A stretch of 64,000 nucleotides of DNA from Magnolia sinica (taxonomy: Eukaryota; Streptophyta; Magnoliopsida; Magnoliales; Magnoliaceae). The notes beneath the pieces were generated by a model, which searched no databases, was not told the origin of the DNA, and saw nothing but the letters and a program-made list of their open reading frames with translations. A program made the position numbers and the translations under genes. The DNA lies in contig NC_080582.1 in the NCBI RefSeq assembly GCF_029962835.1, positions 15,384,032-15,448,031 on the forward strand, in the 5' to 3' direction. This document shows positions 21,978-33,694 of this stretch, one piece after another (position 1 is the stretch's first letter; each line of letters starts with the position of its first letter).

Positions 21978-24900
21978 GATTCAGAGAAATGGTTCCTTCC
22001 ACATAATGGGATGAAAGTAGCTCAGACCTGTTTCCTTTCAATCCTCATTTTGGATGGCAGATGGTCACCATCTTTTCAGTGCACCTAAGATTGGCCCTTG
22101 GCCATTTATACGTTCGTTGTAGTGACAAATTTCTTTATCGGGAATTTCTTTTCTCCGGAATTTCTCAGGATATTGTTGGGAAAATCTCATAAAAAATAAA
22201 ATTTTTATTATGAATAAATAAATATTTTAGGATTTTAACAATGAACTAGTTAAGTTCAACCTTGTTGAGAAGGAAAATTGTTGAACTATCCTCTTGTATT
22301 GTTTTTCTTTAGAAAGAATGAAGTCAAAAAAATTTGTGGCAGCCCCACAGTTTGTGTATGACATTAGCATGTCAAACATTTGCAACCAAATATAATAATC
22401 GCATGGACCAAAAATCTTTCTTTTGATGTTTTTAAGTGGTGTATGTTATTTTGTTATGGTGCTTCATCATCCTCTCAGGTTGACCAAATGTTTGGTTCTA
22501 CTCAACACCATGAGGTAGTACATCTGTTGGACAGCTTGGATATTATAAAAATATGTAATGGGCCCCATAATTTTCTACTTCACCAATTTCTATAAAAAAA
22601 AAAAAAAAAAAAAAAACAAGTGCAATGTGGGCATTATGGTAATTTCAGTGCTAAAAAAAAGTCATTTCGGTAGGTAGGGGCATTACTTGGAAAATCCTAA
22701 TTTGCGAGGAATTTTGTGGTAAAAATCCATAATTAAAATGTGAGATCTCGGTCTCAAACAACTACCAAAAGTAGAAAAGACCAAGGGGTCACTTGGCACC
22801 ATGGATTTGGGGGGATTTCAAAACTCCTAATATGTTTGCTACCGTAAAGTAATTGGGGGTTTCAAATCCCCTCAAAGAGGGGGTTTGAAATCCAAGGTGG
22901 AAGCTTGTATTACATCTAAAATCCTTCCAAGAGTTGCATGTGTAACATGTGTGTCACTTGGCTATTAATCTATTGGGCACATGGCCCACTGATGATATCT
23001 CAAAACAATTAGATTATCAACTGCTTCGCTATAATTACTTTAATAGGATAATCTGCTCCGTCCAAACATTGTCCATTTAAATCAATGGTTAAAAATCATT
23101 GGTTAGTCACTCGGATGTGATCCTGTGCTTCGGGCAAAGTATATATTTCAACGGGCTTATTACAACCATTGTGTTAAAACATTACATATGTACACTAATT
23201 AGAGATATTAAAGTTGATTTAGTAATTAAATTCAAACCCCTATAAATATAGCATGCATGGCTACTTTTGGATTACAGGGATTCTGAATCCAGGGTGCCAA
23301 ACACAACGGGCAGATTTCAAATCCTGGGGGTTCCAAATCCCGGGGGTTCTGAATCCAGGGGTTCCAAATCCAATCTCCCAAACAGGCCATAAGGGCCTAT
23401 ATGACTGACTCACTGGTTAAGATTGCAAATTGGCCATGTAATGGGACCCAATTTCCAGACCTACCTCAACTTAGCCGATGCATTTTCACATAACCCAACC
23501 CAAACTTTTATCCAACAGTGCCTGTTTCTCTGGATTGGATAAACGTGATTAAGAGCATTGATTTAAAGAATTAAAGATCCCCACCATCGAACGATTGGGT
23601 TGGACCAGTTGGGATTGGGATGAGCCTGGCCCAAGTTTTAGCCTTATCCATGGGTTGGGTTGAGTTCATTTGCTTGTGCCTCTTTTTTCTTCTTCTTTTT
23701 AATTGTTGAGACACTGTCATCTATAATTTCATTGATATAATAGAAAATTACATCTACATTAGGGGAACATAAATGAAACCTGAAAAACCCAACAAATTCA
23801 TACAAAATAGCTAGGCCCCATAATAAAAACCATAAATAATAAAGTCGGGTGGACCCAGTCTATCAGGTAAATAAAAGGAAAACTTAGAGTCCTGCTTACT
23901 GCTGCAAGCATGATTTGCCAAACAAACCTGGTACTTGTTTACCTTTTACGAAATACATGCAAAAGAGCAACACATCCAATTTCTTCCTAAATTCATAATT
24001 CAAAGCCACTAAGACTAAATCACCTAAATCCAATGGAAAACCCTCACCTTTCTGCGACACCGTAACACGAATTACAATAGTTCAAGAAGAGAAGAATAAC
24101 AAAGTAAACAGAGGTAGTTTAAGCATAGAAGAATCATTTAGTTGATGGATGCCATTCTTTGAAATGGATGTTGCAAGGCTTGACGCTACCCTCCCATTTT
24201 ATGCTTTCCCACCATCTCAACTCACCTTGGATCTCGACTTCTGCTGCAGAATCATTAGTGTTATGGAGAGGAAGCTTATCCAGCATTGGGCATCCTTGAA
24301 TCTTCAACTTCTTCGGCATCGGCACATGCCCACCATGAATTCTTTTCAATTTGTGTAACTCCCAAAGACGTAAATCGACTAGCTGTGGAAGGAAATGCAT
24401 TTTGCCCCACCACGTTGTCTTCTACAAAGACCTTTTCCGGTCTATAGCAGAATTTTATTGCATGTAATTTGAGATTCTATAACTGAATGCTCAAAGAAGT
24501 TGACGAGCTTCTGGCAACAATCCAAATGTATAAATGTATATGCTTTAGGCATGCGAAGCTCCCTATTCCAAACCCGGCACACTATTCTTAATTTGGCAAG
24601 ATTGGACACCCTTAGATTTTCTAAACTGACTGCCGCATCAACATCTGCAGTTCCTCTGACTATGAGATACTCCAATTGATGGCATTTCTCGATCCAGCAT
24701 TCTTTAAGGTTGTCCATCTTCATGTTGACATCGGACAGTGCATTAACAAACACATTTCGATACAAAAGAAAGAATTCTGTCACCGAGAGAACCCCTCTAA
24801 CACCATCCAGGGAATTCTTACCACTGCAAACCTCCAGGCATCTCTCATAACTCATAGACTGATCAAATCGAGTATAAATACGCTGGTAGATAAATCACTT

Positions 24901-25865
24901 TCTTTTAAAATGAGCATATATATCCTTGTGGCCTCCCTCGCAGGGACAGACCAAGAAATGAAATTTTAGAAAGCAGGATTCCCACAGATCAGGGCTTTGG
25001 TCCAAAGACTTGAAAATGATGGCATCATTGACTGAGATGCGACGTCTACTGTTGTCTTGGAGCTGTTCGTGCAGCGAATTCAAGCCACATCGATCCCAAT
25101 TCAATTCTTCTAGAAGTCGATCTATCTTTCTCTAGTCGATCTTCTTGAGATGCTCCATTCGCAATAGGTCCAGGCATCGCATGGTAGTTAGATTGAAAAT
25201 TTCATGCAGGCGCTCTTCCATTTTCGTGCCTGATAGATCTAGTGCCTCATGTTTTGAAAGTTTATCTGGGATGACCAGTGTCAATGGAGAGCGACAACCC
25301 TTGAGCGAGAGTTGGCTGAAGTCGCAGGCACCTGAGATGTTGAGACGTCGGAGGCTTTGCATGTTGTGGAAGGAAACCTCAACCATCTTTGTCAGGGGAG
25401 TTTGATGGAGATCGAGGATCTTGAGTTTCTGCATACCCTTTAAGAATGCAGGCAGAGCGTCTAGCTTGCAGCAGCTCTGGAGCTTCAACAACCGTAATTC
25501 GCAAAGGCAGGACATGGACGAGGGCAGGGAAGAGATGCTTGTGGAAGAAAGGTCAAGGACTCGGAGTCTGGTCATGTTCCTGGAAAAAATCATCTGGGAT
25601 TTCTTGCAAGTGATCATTATTGTTGAGTAACAATGTCGAGAGAAGCGGGCAATCTGGAGAGCACAATGGGAGTGTTTCTACCTGATTATTGGATAATGAG
25701 ATCCATTGGCATGATTCTTTCCAATGAAAGTTGTACTTCTCTTGGAACATCTGAGAATCAATCACTTCCATCACATGAGAATTCATATCCACATGACATT
25801 GTCCTCCTGAAGATCCTTCTATTGTAAATTGCTCTTGTAGCCAATCCATAAATTCCCTTCGACCA
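21978..25865 (-). repeat. segmental duplication, copy A
   Basis: From GATTCAGAGAAATGG onward it runs collinear with 33695-36785: the 230-bp repeat (22035-22240), GGCAGCCCCACAG, TAATGGGCCCCATAATTT, CCAACAGTGCCTGTTTCTC, then the 3' flank and LRR region of an NBS-LRR gene. Copy A has a 628-bp insertion at 22782-23409 that copy B lacks. Confidence 0.85.
22782..23409. mobile_element. MITE-like insertion specific to copy A
   Basis: Absent from copy B, where GAAAAGACTC reads straight through. The ends are roughly inverted (GGTCACTTGGCACC, CATGGATTTGG against CCAAATCC, CCCAAACAGGCC). The flanking repeat is only GAC, so the superfamily is unclear. The right third repeats TTCCAAATCC / GGGGGTTC units. 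Confidence 0.55.
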
Positions 25866-25890
25866 ATGACCTCGGCCTCAGATACTGACC
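24134..25890 (-). pseudogene. LRR region of NBS-LRR (CNL-type) resistance gene, copy A
   Basis: Minus-strand pieces in different frames give the end of the NB-ARC linker (VIGRREFMDWLQEQFTIEG), CQWISLSNNQVETLPLCSPD, LLNNNDHLQEIPDDFF, then LRRs (MTRLRVLDLSSTSISSLPSS, LKILDLHQTPLTKMVEVSF) and the C-terminus WWESIKWEGSVKP...PSTK. A TAG after HLKKID replaces a Trp codon of copy B, and at least three frameshifts follow. In life such proteins are intracellular immune receptors. The wording fits the CC-NBS-LRR class, but no coiled-coil start was found. Confidence 0.85.
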
Positions 25891-26155
25891 AGTACCTTAG
25901 AATAGAAAATATTCAGGGAGGATCACCGCCGTATGCGGGAGGGACTGCTCACTGAGACCACGACATGTAAGTGGCCCGTAAGGTTTATTGATAGACACCT
26001 TACTCAAGTCAAGAGAAAGGTATGCACAACTACTCTAATCCAACTACGCCCATTGTGTGCCTGGCCTGACTTAGGCATCGGAGGGTCCCCGGCTACAACC
26101 GGCGCCCCTAGTGTCTCTTTGTTTTGCAGGTGCGCTACCGGCTAACAAGAGGAAG
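25866..26155 (+). repeat. LTR fragment inside the NBS-LRR pseudogene
   Basis: It shares CTGACTTAGGCATCGGAGGG, a GGCGCC block and CTCGGCCTCAGATAC with the solo LTR at 18422-19050, in the opposite orientation. It interrupts the gene between the NB-ARC end and the LRRs. Ends are approximate and no target duplication was found. Confidence 0.5.
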
Positions 26156-26159
26156 GGTA

Positions 26160-27295
26160 GGATCGATTAGATTACAGCATCAACAAGAGCCTAGGTAATT
26201 TGGTCTTGATGACACCAGGGACAATAGCACCATGCAATTCTCTGCATATTCCCCAGTCTCTTGAAAGCCGCTTCATTATTCTCCTCGTTGAAAGATCCAT
26301 CTAAAAACCACTCCTACCTCCAATACTCTTCTGTCAAGGAATCTCCATCGATGGAGCGTCCATTTCGACAGAAAAAGGACACTTAAGAGAAGCATTTCAA
26401 GACCATGTCTCTGGTTGTTGAGAAACCAATGCCGGCCATCACATCAGCTGCCACTTTCTGTAAAAAATCCCAGGTGTCTTCTTTAGACCACTCCCCCAGC
26501 GTGATGTTTACTTAGGCTTCCATTTCCTTTCAAACTTCTCGGGATTGAGTTGTGATCATGACTTTGCTGCCGATGGTGATAGCAGGGGCCATGACGGGAA
26601 CTCCCATCTTTTTCAAGTTGATGCCTTCCCAAACATCTTCCAAGACGATGAGGAACCTCTGGTTGCTTAGCTTAGCTCCAAGACGATGAGGAACCTCTGG
26701 GTGCGTAGCTTAGCTGAGATTCATTTATCAGCTGCGGAGAAGTGCATGGACTTTGGGATCTTCAATGCTTCCTTGATTCCCATCTGTACCTGCATTAAAC
26801 GATTCCCTTTCCCCTTTTCATCCAACTCCATTAAAATCGGCGTTTGCCAATACTCATCAAAATTAAACGATCCTTCCTGCTCTTTTTGCTAATGGTCCAA
26901 TTCTCCTCTGAATCTCAGTTGCATCTTCTCTGAAAGACTCTCGACCCCGGTGCTCTTACTCTTATGATCACATCAAACGGATGACTAGATTCTCTGGATT
27001 CCTCCATCACTGCTGCAACCACTTGTCTCATGTTCCTCGTCTTCCCCACTCCCTCCCATCCCCAAACTGAGAACACTGAAATCTTGTCATCTCTCAAGTA
27101 GTCGCATATCTGTTGCCTCATGCATCGTGACCAAGCACTTACAACCTCTCCTCGTCTGAGCCTTCGATCATCACCATCCCTGGAAGCTGCCATCGCCTCC
27201 GGACGATCACTTTCTGCAAAATTGGAATTCCTTGTTTCGTAAGGGTGGAAATGAGAGCCTGGGCTAGGCATGGCCTGCAAGCTTGGCCCTATCAA
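26160..27295 (-). pseudogene. NB-ARC domain of NBS-LRR gene, copy A
   Basis: P-loop: VWGWEGVGKTRNMRQVV (about 27050-27100). Next, FDVIIRVR. Kinase-2: RFLIVLEDVWEG (about 26640). RNBS-B-like: SKVMITTQSREV. Later pieces read WSKEDTWDFLQKVAADVM and SFFCRNGRSIDGDS. These are ATP-binding switch motifs of plant resistance proteins. A 38-bp tandem duplication at 26640-26715 falls in the kinase-2 codons and shifts the frame, and there are several stops. Upstream of the P-loop only a short basic stretch is open. Confidence 0.85.
26640..26715. repeat. 38-bp tandem duplication in NB-ARC
   Basis: CCAAGACGATGAGGAACCTC with its 18-base continuation occurs at 26640-26677 and again at 26678-26715 with two differences. 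38 is not a multiple of three, so it breaks the frame. Confidence 0.9.
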
Positions 27296-28786
27296 TTTTC
27301 AAGCAGGTTTATAATCAGGCTCGAGTCATGTTAGACCAATCCATCCTGACCTGACTTCATCCGAATTTTCTCTCTCGCTAATGGATTGCCTATTACACAA
27401 TCCAATTTTGACGGTGTGGAACTTTGCTGGCCATTGTGATTTATGTGTTAGATCCAAACAATCCTAAATTGTAGGCACATCCAAAGCTCAAGTGGACCAC
27501 ACCACAGGTAGCAGTGGGAGTTGAAAGACTAATTTACAACTATAGTGTGGCCCATTTGAGCTTTGGATTTGTCTCGCTTTTGGCCTCGTGTCTTACAAGG
27601 TATGGAAAAATGGATGGCCGATGTGAATCTAATACATACATTATGATGGGGGCCATGGAAGTTCCATATGTCAACACTCCGGGTTTTCTTCTCTCTAGCT
27701 AGCAGCTGAATTTATCAATGCATGAAATTTATGTATTTCTTATATCCACACTATTCATCCATTTTTTTCAGATCATTCTGAAAAACAGGGCAAGCCAACA
27801 CTCAAGTGGACCACACCACAAGAAATAGTAGGAATTGATGCTACCGTTGAAAACTTCCTGTGGCCACAGAAGGCTCTGATCAAGCTGATATTTGTGTTTT
27901 AACTTCATCCAGGTATGGATGACCTTATGAACAGGGTAGATTAGAAGTAAGCATCATGGTTGGCACTAGGAAGGTTTCAACGGAAGTTTGTTCAATCTTC
28001 ACTTCTTTCTATGGTGTAGTCCACTTGAGCTTTGGATGTACCTCATGTTTGGGTTCATGTTCTAAATTATCTGTAAATATTGATGAACAGTGTGAATTTA
28101 ACACAAAAAATCATAGTGGGGCTTGGAGAAGATTCACAATTAAAACTTGCATTGCGTAGCAGGCAATCTATCCTGGAGAGAAATTCTGGGTATTTTGTTA
28201 CTGGAGTCACGAGAAATGACGCATTCCAACCAAAAGAAATTATGAAAATAATACTCGACATTAAACAGTACAGGAGAAACATTGAATGGTTAGGATCTTA
28301 CAATCTAGAAGACTGCAGGGGATCCCCCATCAATAGTGGTGCCCATCAGACCCAACAATTTGGTTAGTGCAAGTGTATAGGATCACGTGCATCAACTATG
28401 TATATGTTGATGCTCAGGACCCCTGCTCTAGGGCTATCCCACTTTGATACTTAATGTTTTGTTAGGTTTTTGTATAAGTAACTAATAATATGCCCCTATG
28501 AGATTGACTAATATCATCTATTCATCATTGAATTTCCTAATTTATCTTGGTCTTGGGAACATCTTTATGTGTTGGTGGGAAATTTTTTAACCATTTTGTC
28601 ATATTTAGCAATAAAGTTCTCATTTGACAAAAAAGACAAGAAAATACTCAAATGGGACTGGATTACTGATGATACCATATGAATATGACAGTTTTCATCT
28701 CTAAGCACACTCCAATACCTTGAGGGCTTGGATTACTGATGTAAGTGCCATCAAAATTCAATTTTCATACTCCTACCAAAGGAGGG
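27296..28786. repeat. non-coding DNA with palindromic repeats, copies g and h
   Basis: Copy g, about 27412-27655, is a short form (CCAAAGCTCAAGTGGACC and GAGCTTTGGATTTGTC). Copy h, about 27720-28130, has both arms and the central TTCATCCAGG and GACCTTATGAACAGGG. 28140-28786 shows nothing recognised. Confidence 0.55.
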
Positions 28787-29467
28787 TGATGTAGGGAAGG
28801 ACATGATGGGGTGGATTCCTCAGAGTCCTTGAATCCACGAGGGATAAAATAGAAATAAATTTGAAAAGAAATTGATTGATGATAAAAATAAAAAATAAAA
28901 AATTAGTAAATTCTAATAAAAGAAATAATTTTTTTTCGAATAATTTCTAATAAATTCGAAAAGAAATTACAATCCTTTAAATAGTGAACTCGAACCTAAG
29001 ATGAAGTTTTAGAGTTAAAACTCCAACTCAAACTCCCTAAAAACGTGACTTACTATAAGTAGTAAAATTATTATTTATAAACGGTGATGATTCCTATTAG
29101 ACTTCATGGTTTTTAGCCAAAAATAGTAAGTGTCCAATTTAGCCTAACCACATTATTCTCCTAATTTTTCTAAGCCTTTTTCATGTTGGGCACGACATCA
29201 AAAGTTATGATTGAACTAAAACTTACTATATAAAATAAAATAAAATGGACTTTTGACTGTGGATTTGAAATCTCGCAAAGTGTGGGCAACCCAGCATAAT
29301 AGGGTTGGTTGGCTAAAGTAGCTTATCTTATCCTAATATATATATGATATGTCGAAAAACTCATCCCGGTTTGTGAGATACGATTGTTTTAAGGTTCTGA
29401 CAGTCCTGCTCACTTCTGCCTTCGATCGGGCCTTATCTGGTCCATCTTGGCCATGAAAGTGTCCGCG
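28787..29467 (-). repeat. solo LTR of the CRM-like family, truncated
   Basis: Aligns by eye along its length with the LTRs of elements 1 and B: GGATTCGAGAAG-type end, CCTTTAAATAG, CTTACTATAAGTAG, GGGTTGGTTGGC and CATCTTGGCCATGAAAG. The outer end stops at GTGTCCGCG, missing the terminal TGATGTAGAGC, and no target duplication is found. It is much more diverged than the other two. Confidence 0.75.
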
Positions 29468-31008
29468 TTAGAGAAGGTCCCATGCGGTGATTCTCCTAAA
29501 AACTGGAGATGAAAGGGACCAAATGATTGTACTTTAATTCTTTCCAGTAATGCCTGGGAGGGTACTGCTCCCTAAATGCAGTAATTCCACTCCTTGCAGA
29601 TTTTCCAACAAAACACAAGAGAGAAGGAATCAAGAGTACTTTCCTCTTTCCTTTAAAGGACTGTTTCTGCAATTACTTGAGACTGCTACAACCTTCTCCC
29701 TCATAGTCCATGCAATTCCAAAGTGATTGGAAAAAAAAACAGTGCAAAAACAAGCCACTGAACAATGGAGGAATAGGTGAACTGATTCCTCTCCTTCATT
29801 GCACTTGTTTGGGAAGCTAACACCTCTTTTCTTTGGATGGAGCTTTGCTCAGTGCACACGTGTGTGCAATCGAGCTCATGTACACGCCACTCATGTGCCA
29901 GCATGTCATGATAGGTTCAAGATCGAATCCATCCATCAGAAAGGAACCACTAGATTGAGGCCCCATCCTAAGAATCAGGTTGATCTACTAGTCAGGTGGG
30001 TCACAGTCTGCAAGACAAATGAGCTACTCTAAAAAAAAATGGATAAAGTTTTCTAACCCATCCACCTGTTTCTAGTATTGGGGGCCGCTTGATGAGTGGA
30101 CCAGATTTATTTTTGGTAGAACATGTAGAAGGTCGGACCAATCTGATGGATGGATTGGATCTCGCACCTATGTGCCATGCTGTCAGTCATCATCCCATGG
30201 AAGGAACAAGCAGAGGCCCGTTTCCTTGTCTGACAAATTCCTCCTACAAGGGGGAGACCAAACTACTACATCCGGATGATGAAGAAACATTGAGCAAGGG
30301 AGAGCTCCCTATATGGGGCAAGACTTGCTAACCTCGGAAACTCCTCCTGGAGGGACCTCTCTCCGATCCACAGGTCTTTCCAGAACTGATTTGCTGCCTG
30401 TCACCACATGAGAATCTGACCCTCTCCTTGAACTTGTCCACCACTCTACAGACTGCCTTACACAGCCCAGAAGTTCTATATAAAGACGTCCTTTACGCAC
30501 CAGCCCCTTTCCTGGAATCTTCCCCAACTTCTGGGAGAGTGACCTGCTTTAGTTTCCCTAACAGCTGGTGAATTCCTCAGCCTTTGTCTTTAAGGTTCCT
30601 TGTGAATGTCAAGTTTCATTCCAGTCTACCATCAACTGACACTTTTTTCTGCAAGGTGATTTTGAATAAACTTGGGAAGTTGGCCCCCAGTGACAACCCA
30701 TCCATACTTCTTCACATTCCTGTTTCTTCTTATTTCTTTTTTCCCTTTCCAACACCCTAGTTCAAGTCGTGTTGGATCTGGTTGCCAAGGTCCTCAGTTT
30801 GGGTTCGTATTGGAAAAGCCAGCCTGATTTGATGTCAGGTTGGATTCGGGTTGAGCAAATTCAGGTTGGATTAGGATGTGTTGGGAATAATTACGTCTAT
30901 TTGGGTTGGGTGGGGTCTGGTCAGGTTGGGTCCAGTTGGATCAAGTATGGTGTAAGTCGGGTAGGGTTGTGTTGGGTTTCTATCCGTCGCTTCGATTTGA
31001 CGGAGGGA
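29468..31008. other. non-coding, no gene recognised
   Basis: Short open frames here have no recognisable motif. A GGTTGGGT-type simple repeat occupies about 30830-30970, just upstream of the small frame at 31009. Confidence 0.5.
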
Positions 31009-31212
31009 ATGGCGATGATTACAGTGATATTGGAGCCAACAACGCTGGCATTCAGCAATGGGAAGAGGAGATGCAGGAGTTTGTTCTGGAAGGTTCGGGC
31101 AGAGATAAGGAGGCAGGTGAAAGCGCGGTCGAGGAGAAGGTTCAGCTTCAAATACGACCCTTTCAGCTATGCATTGAATTTCGATGATGCTGGGTCTGGA
31201 TTCCTCTGTTGA
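31009..31212 (+). CDS. small basic protein with YDPFSYALNFDD motif, possible gene
   Basis: 67 codons from ATG 31009, with a second Met two codons on. The middle is strongly basic (FWKVRAEIRRQVKARSRRRF) and leads into SFKYDPFSYALNFDDAGSG. From memory this basic stretch plus YDPFSYALNFDD recurs in short uncharacterised plant proteins; no function is known to me. The frame stays open upstream to 30769 through GGTTGG-rich DNA that does not look coding. Being intact in this wasteland is mildly in favour of a real gene, but a promoter or transcript cannot be seen and a pseudogene is possible. Confidence 0.5.
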   Translation: MAMITVILEPTTLAFSNGKRRCRSLFWKVRAEIRRQVKARSRRRFSFKYDPFSYALNFDDAGSGFLC

Positions 31213-31681
31213 ATTAGATAATAGAGATTGAAAATGGTAGAAATAGGGTAAATGGGTTTTGTCTTGGGTGGGTTCTGTTTTTGCTTCTTGTATATGGAGT
31301 TTTTTCTCTTCTTTTCAGGAACGAGTGTAGGTGAGGTAGCTTTTGTACTGGGATTTCTATCTCGATTCTCCTGGGTCTTGATTTTTATTTTTTTTTTCGT
31401 TTTTTAATCTTTTCTTTTCTTAATATCAGTAATGGGTTATGTCTATAAAAAACAAAAGTCGGGTTGGGTTGGGCTGCGAGTTGGGTCCTCTTGAGGTCAG
31501 CTTGGGCTCAGTTTGACCCCCAACCCGGCCCAACCTGATCGAGTTGCACTCCTGATCCTGACACCCTTTTTAGCCATGCATCTTGTCCAACGTTGTGCCT
31601 ACGTGTTGTTGCTGTTTTAGGAATATATTCGTACAGTCAACTCTTCCAACCATCTGCTGACATTAATTACTTATGTACCAG
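31213..31681. other. non-coding stretch after the small frame
   Basis: T-rich with a T-run near 31385-31400, then GGTTGGGTTGGGC-type simple repeat (31455-31480). It could be the 3' untranslated region of the small frame. No other feature. Confidence 0.4.
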
Positions 31682-32150
31682 TGATCAATGCGACTGTGCA
31701 ACTTCAGAAGGAACTGTCTGATCTGCAATCTGAATTGGATCGGATCCAATTCTTACTGAAAATTGCTGATCCGACAAGAGAAGCTGCTCGGAGGAGGGAT
31801 TCAAAAGCCCAGACATCAAAATCTAACCAGCCAGATATTCCTGTTTCCAACGTCACAAAAAAGGTTTTTAGTGGAGCAAAAGAAAAGCTCTACGCTAGCA
31901 AAGCCTGCAAATGGTTCCTCCCATAAAGATAAAAGTCTTACCTTAGAAACAAGTAAACCTCCAGAAGGTGATAAAGATGTTAGTGACGGCATAGAAAGCA
32001 AAGTGGCCACATACACGGTCACAAAGCCTATATGGCTTGGTGCTACAGAGGACATGTAAGTGAAAGAGAAGCAACATGTACATGATGAAGCGCCACAAAA
32101 AATGTATGAATCTGACGACTTTGTTGACATTTGGGAAAGTGGCATTTGAT
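31682..32150 (+). pseudogene. kanadaptin-like exon fragment
   Basis: It begins just after a splice-acceptor-like ACCAG. It reads VQLQKELSDLQSELDRIQFL, LLKIADPTREAARRRDSKAQ, and after a frameshift in the A-run near 31860, VATYTVTKPIWLGATEDM, a TAA, then EAPQKMYESDDFVDI. From memory this resembles the C-terminal half of plant kanadaptin (an FHA-domain protein), where LLKIADPTGEA and KPQWLGA occur. The frameshift and stop indicate a dead partial copy. No FHA domain or other exon was found. Confidence 0.55.
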
Positions 32151-33215
32151 ACTATGGACTGACAACAACAAGAAAAGATACTTTGATTTCTAACCATCAT
32201 TCATTCATTCCACAATAAATATAGGTCAACAGTTAAGAAGTAGAAAAAGAAAAATTAGCTCCATGATTTAATGTTGAAGAGAGTATATACTGTTTAATCT
32301 TTTATCATGAACAAAATAAAGTAATTTACCTTTTACTAAATGATTCTTAAAATGTCCCCAGCAATTTAAAAACATAAAATGAATGCCAAGTGAAGCTTAA
32401 AATAGAAGAGAATAAGTATAATTTGAATTGTAAATTGTAAGATTTAAATTATAGAATCGTAGGATTCATATAAAGAGGGATTCAAGGTGAGATTCAAATA
32501 GTTTTGCTTAAGATTCAACTCAAATCCTAAATTGCAAATAGTAGGATTTTGATGACTATGCGCTTGTTTAATATATGTGACCAATCACATTGAATTCATG
32601 CAGAACAATTGGGCAATGAGCGAATCTCATTGAATGACCGTTATGGTTACTGATGCATAATTTTATCGTGGCCATTGCTCATTCCAAACTGAACAAAAGA
32701 TTTCAATGAATTGCTCAGAGTCACATTCAAATGCATGTTGGATGCACTGGTTGCAGATGTAGTGAAGTGGCTAACCATTTTGAACCCTTGCAATGATCCT
32801 GAGCATATAAAGGGTACCTTACATTGTAGAGAACAGCTGGTTGAAGTTGTAAGCTTGTGAAAACCGTTATCGCTACTCATGGAAGATAAAAAGTGGAGGA
32901 TTTCATGGTCTATATGCTTCCTTTTGGACCTATCTATAAACAGCAGCTATGAAAATGGAAGATTGTAAATTCAGATGTTATAAATCGGTTGAACCTTTGT
33001 ATCCATTCTGTGGGATCAGTACAAAATCAATCTGAAATTGAGGGAAACGATTCTAACTACATTTGTTTTCATCTTTCAACAATGCCATTTTACAGTTTTT
33101 GCATGTGGACTGGAGCATCCGGAGTTAACGGATTTGATCTTAGGTTATTATGCACAATTGAAGTCTGAATGCAAGTGATTAGTGTATTGTCATTTCAAAG
33201 CAACTTTCTAGTGTG
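32151..33215. other. non-coding, AT-rich, nothing recognised
   Basis: No motif-bearing frame, RNA gene or known repeat was seen. Confidence 0.5.
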
Positions 33216-33227
33216 TTTTCATTCGAG

Positions 33228-33566
33228 GAGGCCGAGTTCCCTATTCGGAAAAAGTTCATAGATGTAGGGTTCATGGTTGATCTTTCCAAGCCATTGATCT
33301 GTAGGCCCCCATCGTGGATGGACGATTGCCCCAAAATCTCCCAAATCAGAAGATCCTAGCCATCAAATATTTGGCCTTTCCTCCAGTGAGTGTGGTTTGT
33401 TGGTTCATTTCTTTTTAACAACAGGAGGTTAGAGTTGACCAATTGGGAGGATATACTGGGAATGGTCCATCCATGATGGGGGACGTTAGATCAATGGCTT
33501 GGATAGATTAGCCATCTGCCCCACACTTACCAAGCAGGTTCGGAAACCGATAGGGAGCTTGGCCTC
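33228..33566. repeat. foldback MITE-like element, copy 2
   Basis: Same family as 4172-4516. Arms: GAGGCCGAGTTCCCTATTCG and, at the right end, CCGATAGGGAGCTTGGCCTC. It is flanked by the 9-mer TTTTCATTC (33216-33224 and 33567-33575), with three extra bases on the left. Nine bases would suit a Mutator-like element, but copy 1 also has TTTTCATTC on its right, so that 9-mer may belong to the element. Confidence 0.65.
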
Positions 33567-33694
33567 TTTTCATTCTAATGTGGGCGTAAACAATAATCCA
33601 ATAGGGATTTGATTCTTTAGTGCAGATACTGAGATTGAAGGCTCTTGCTACTGGTATGGATGCATCTGGTAATTATAACTGTCTTGTGCATTCT

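Noticed and set aside
24149..25827. Plus-strand frames across NBS-LRR copy A, and likewise 35115-36816
   Set aside because: Antisense shadows of the LRR coding sequence.
28080..28367. 95-codon frame overlapping the end of palindromic repeat h
   Set aside because: Its first part is repeat sequence; the rest has no motif.
30089..30331. 80-codon frame starting MMSGPDLFLVEHVEG
   Set aside because: No family resemblance, no promoter or codon signal, and it sits in repeat-like non-coding DNA.
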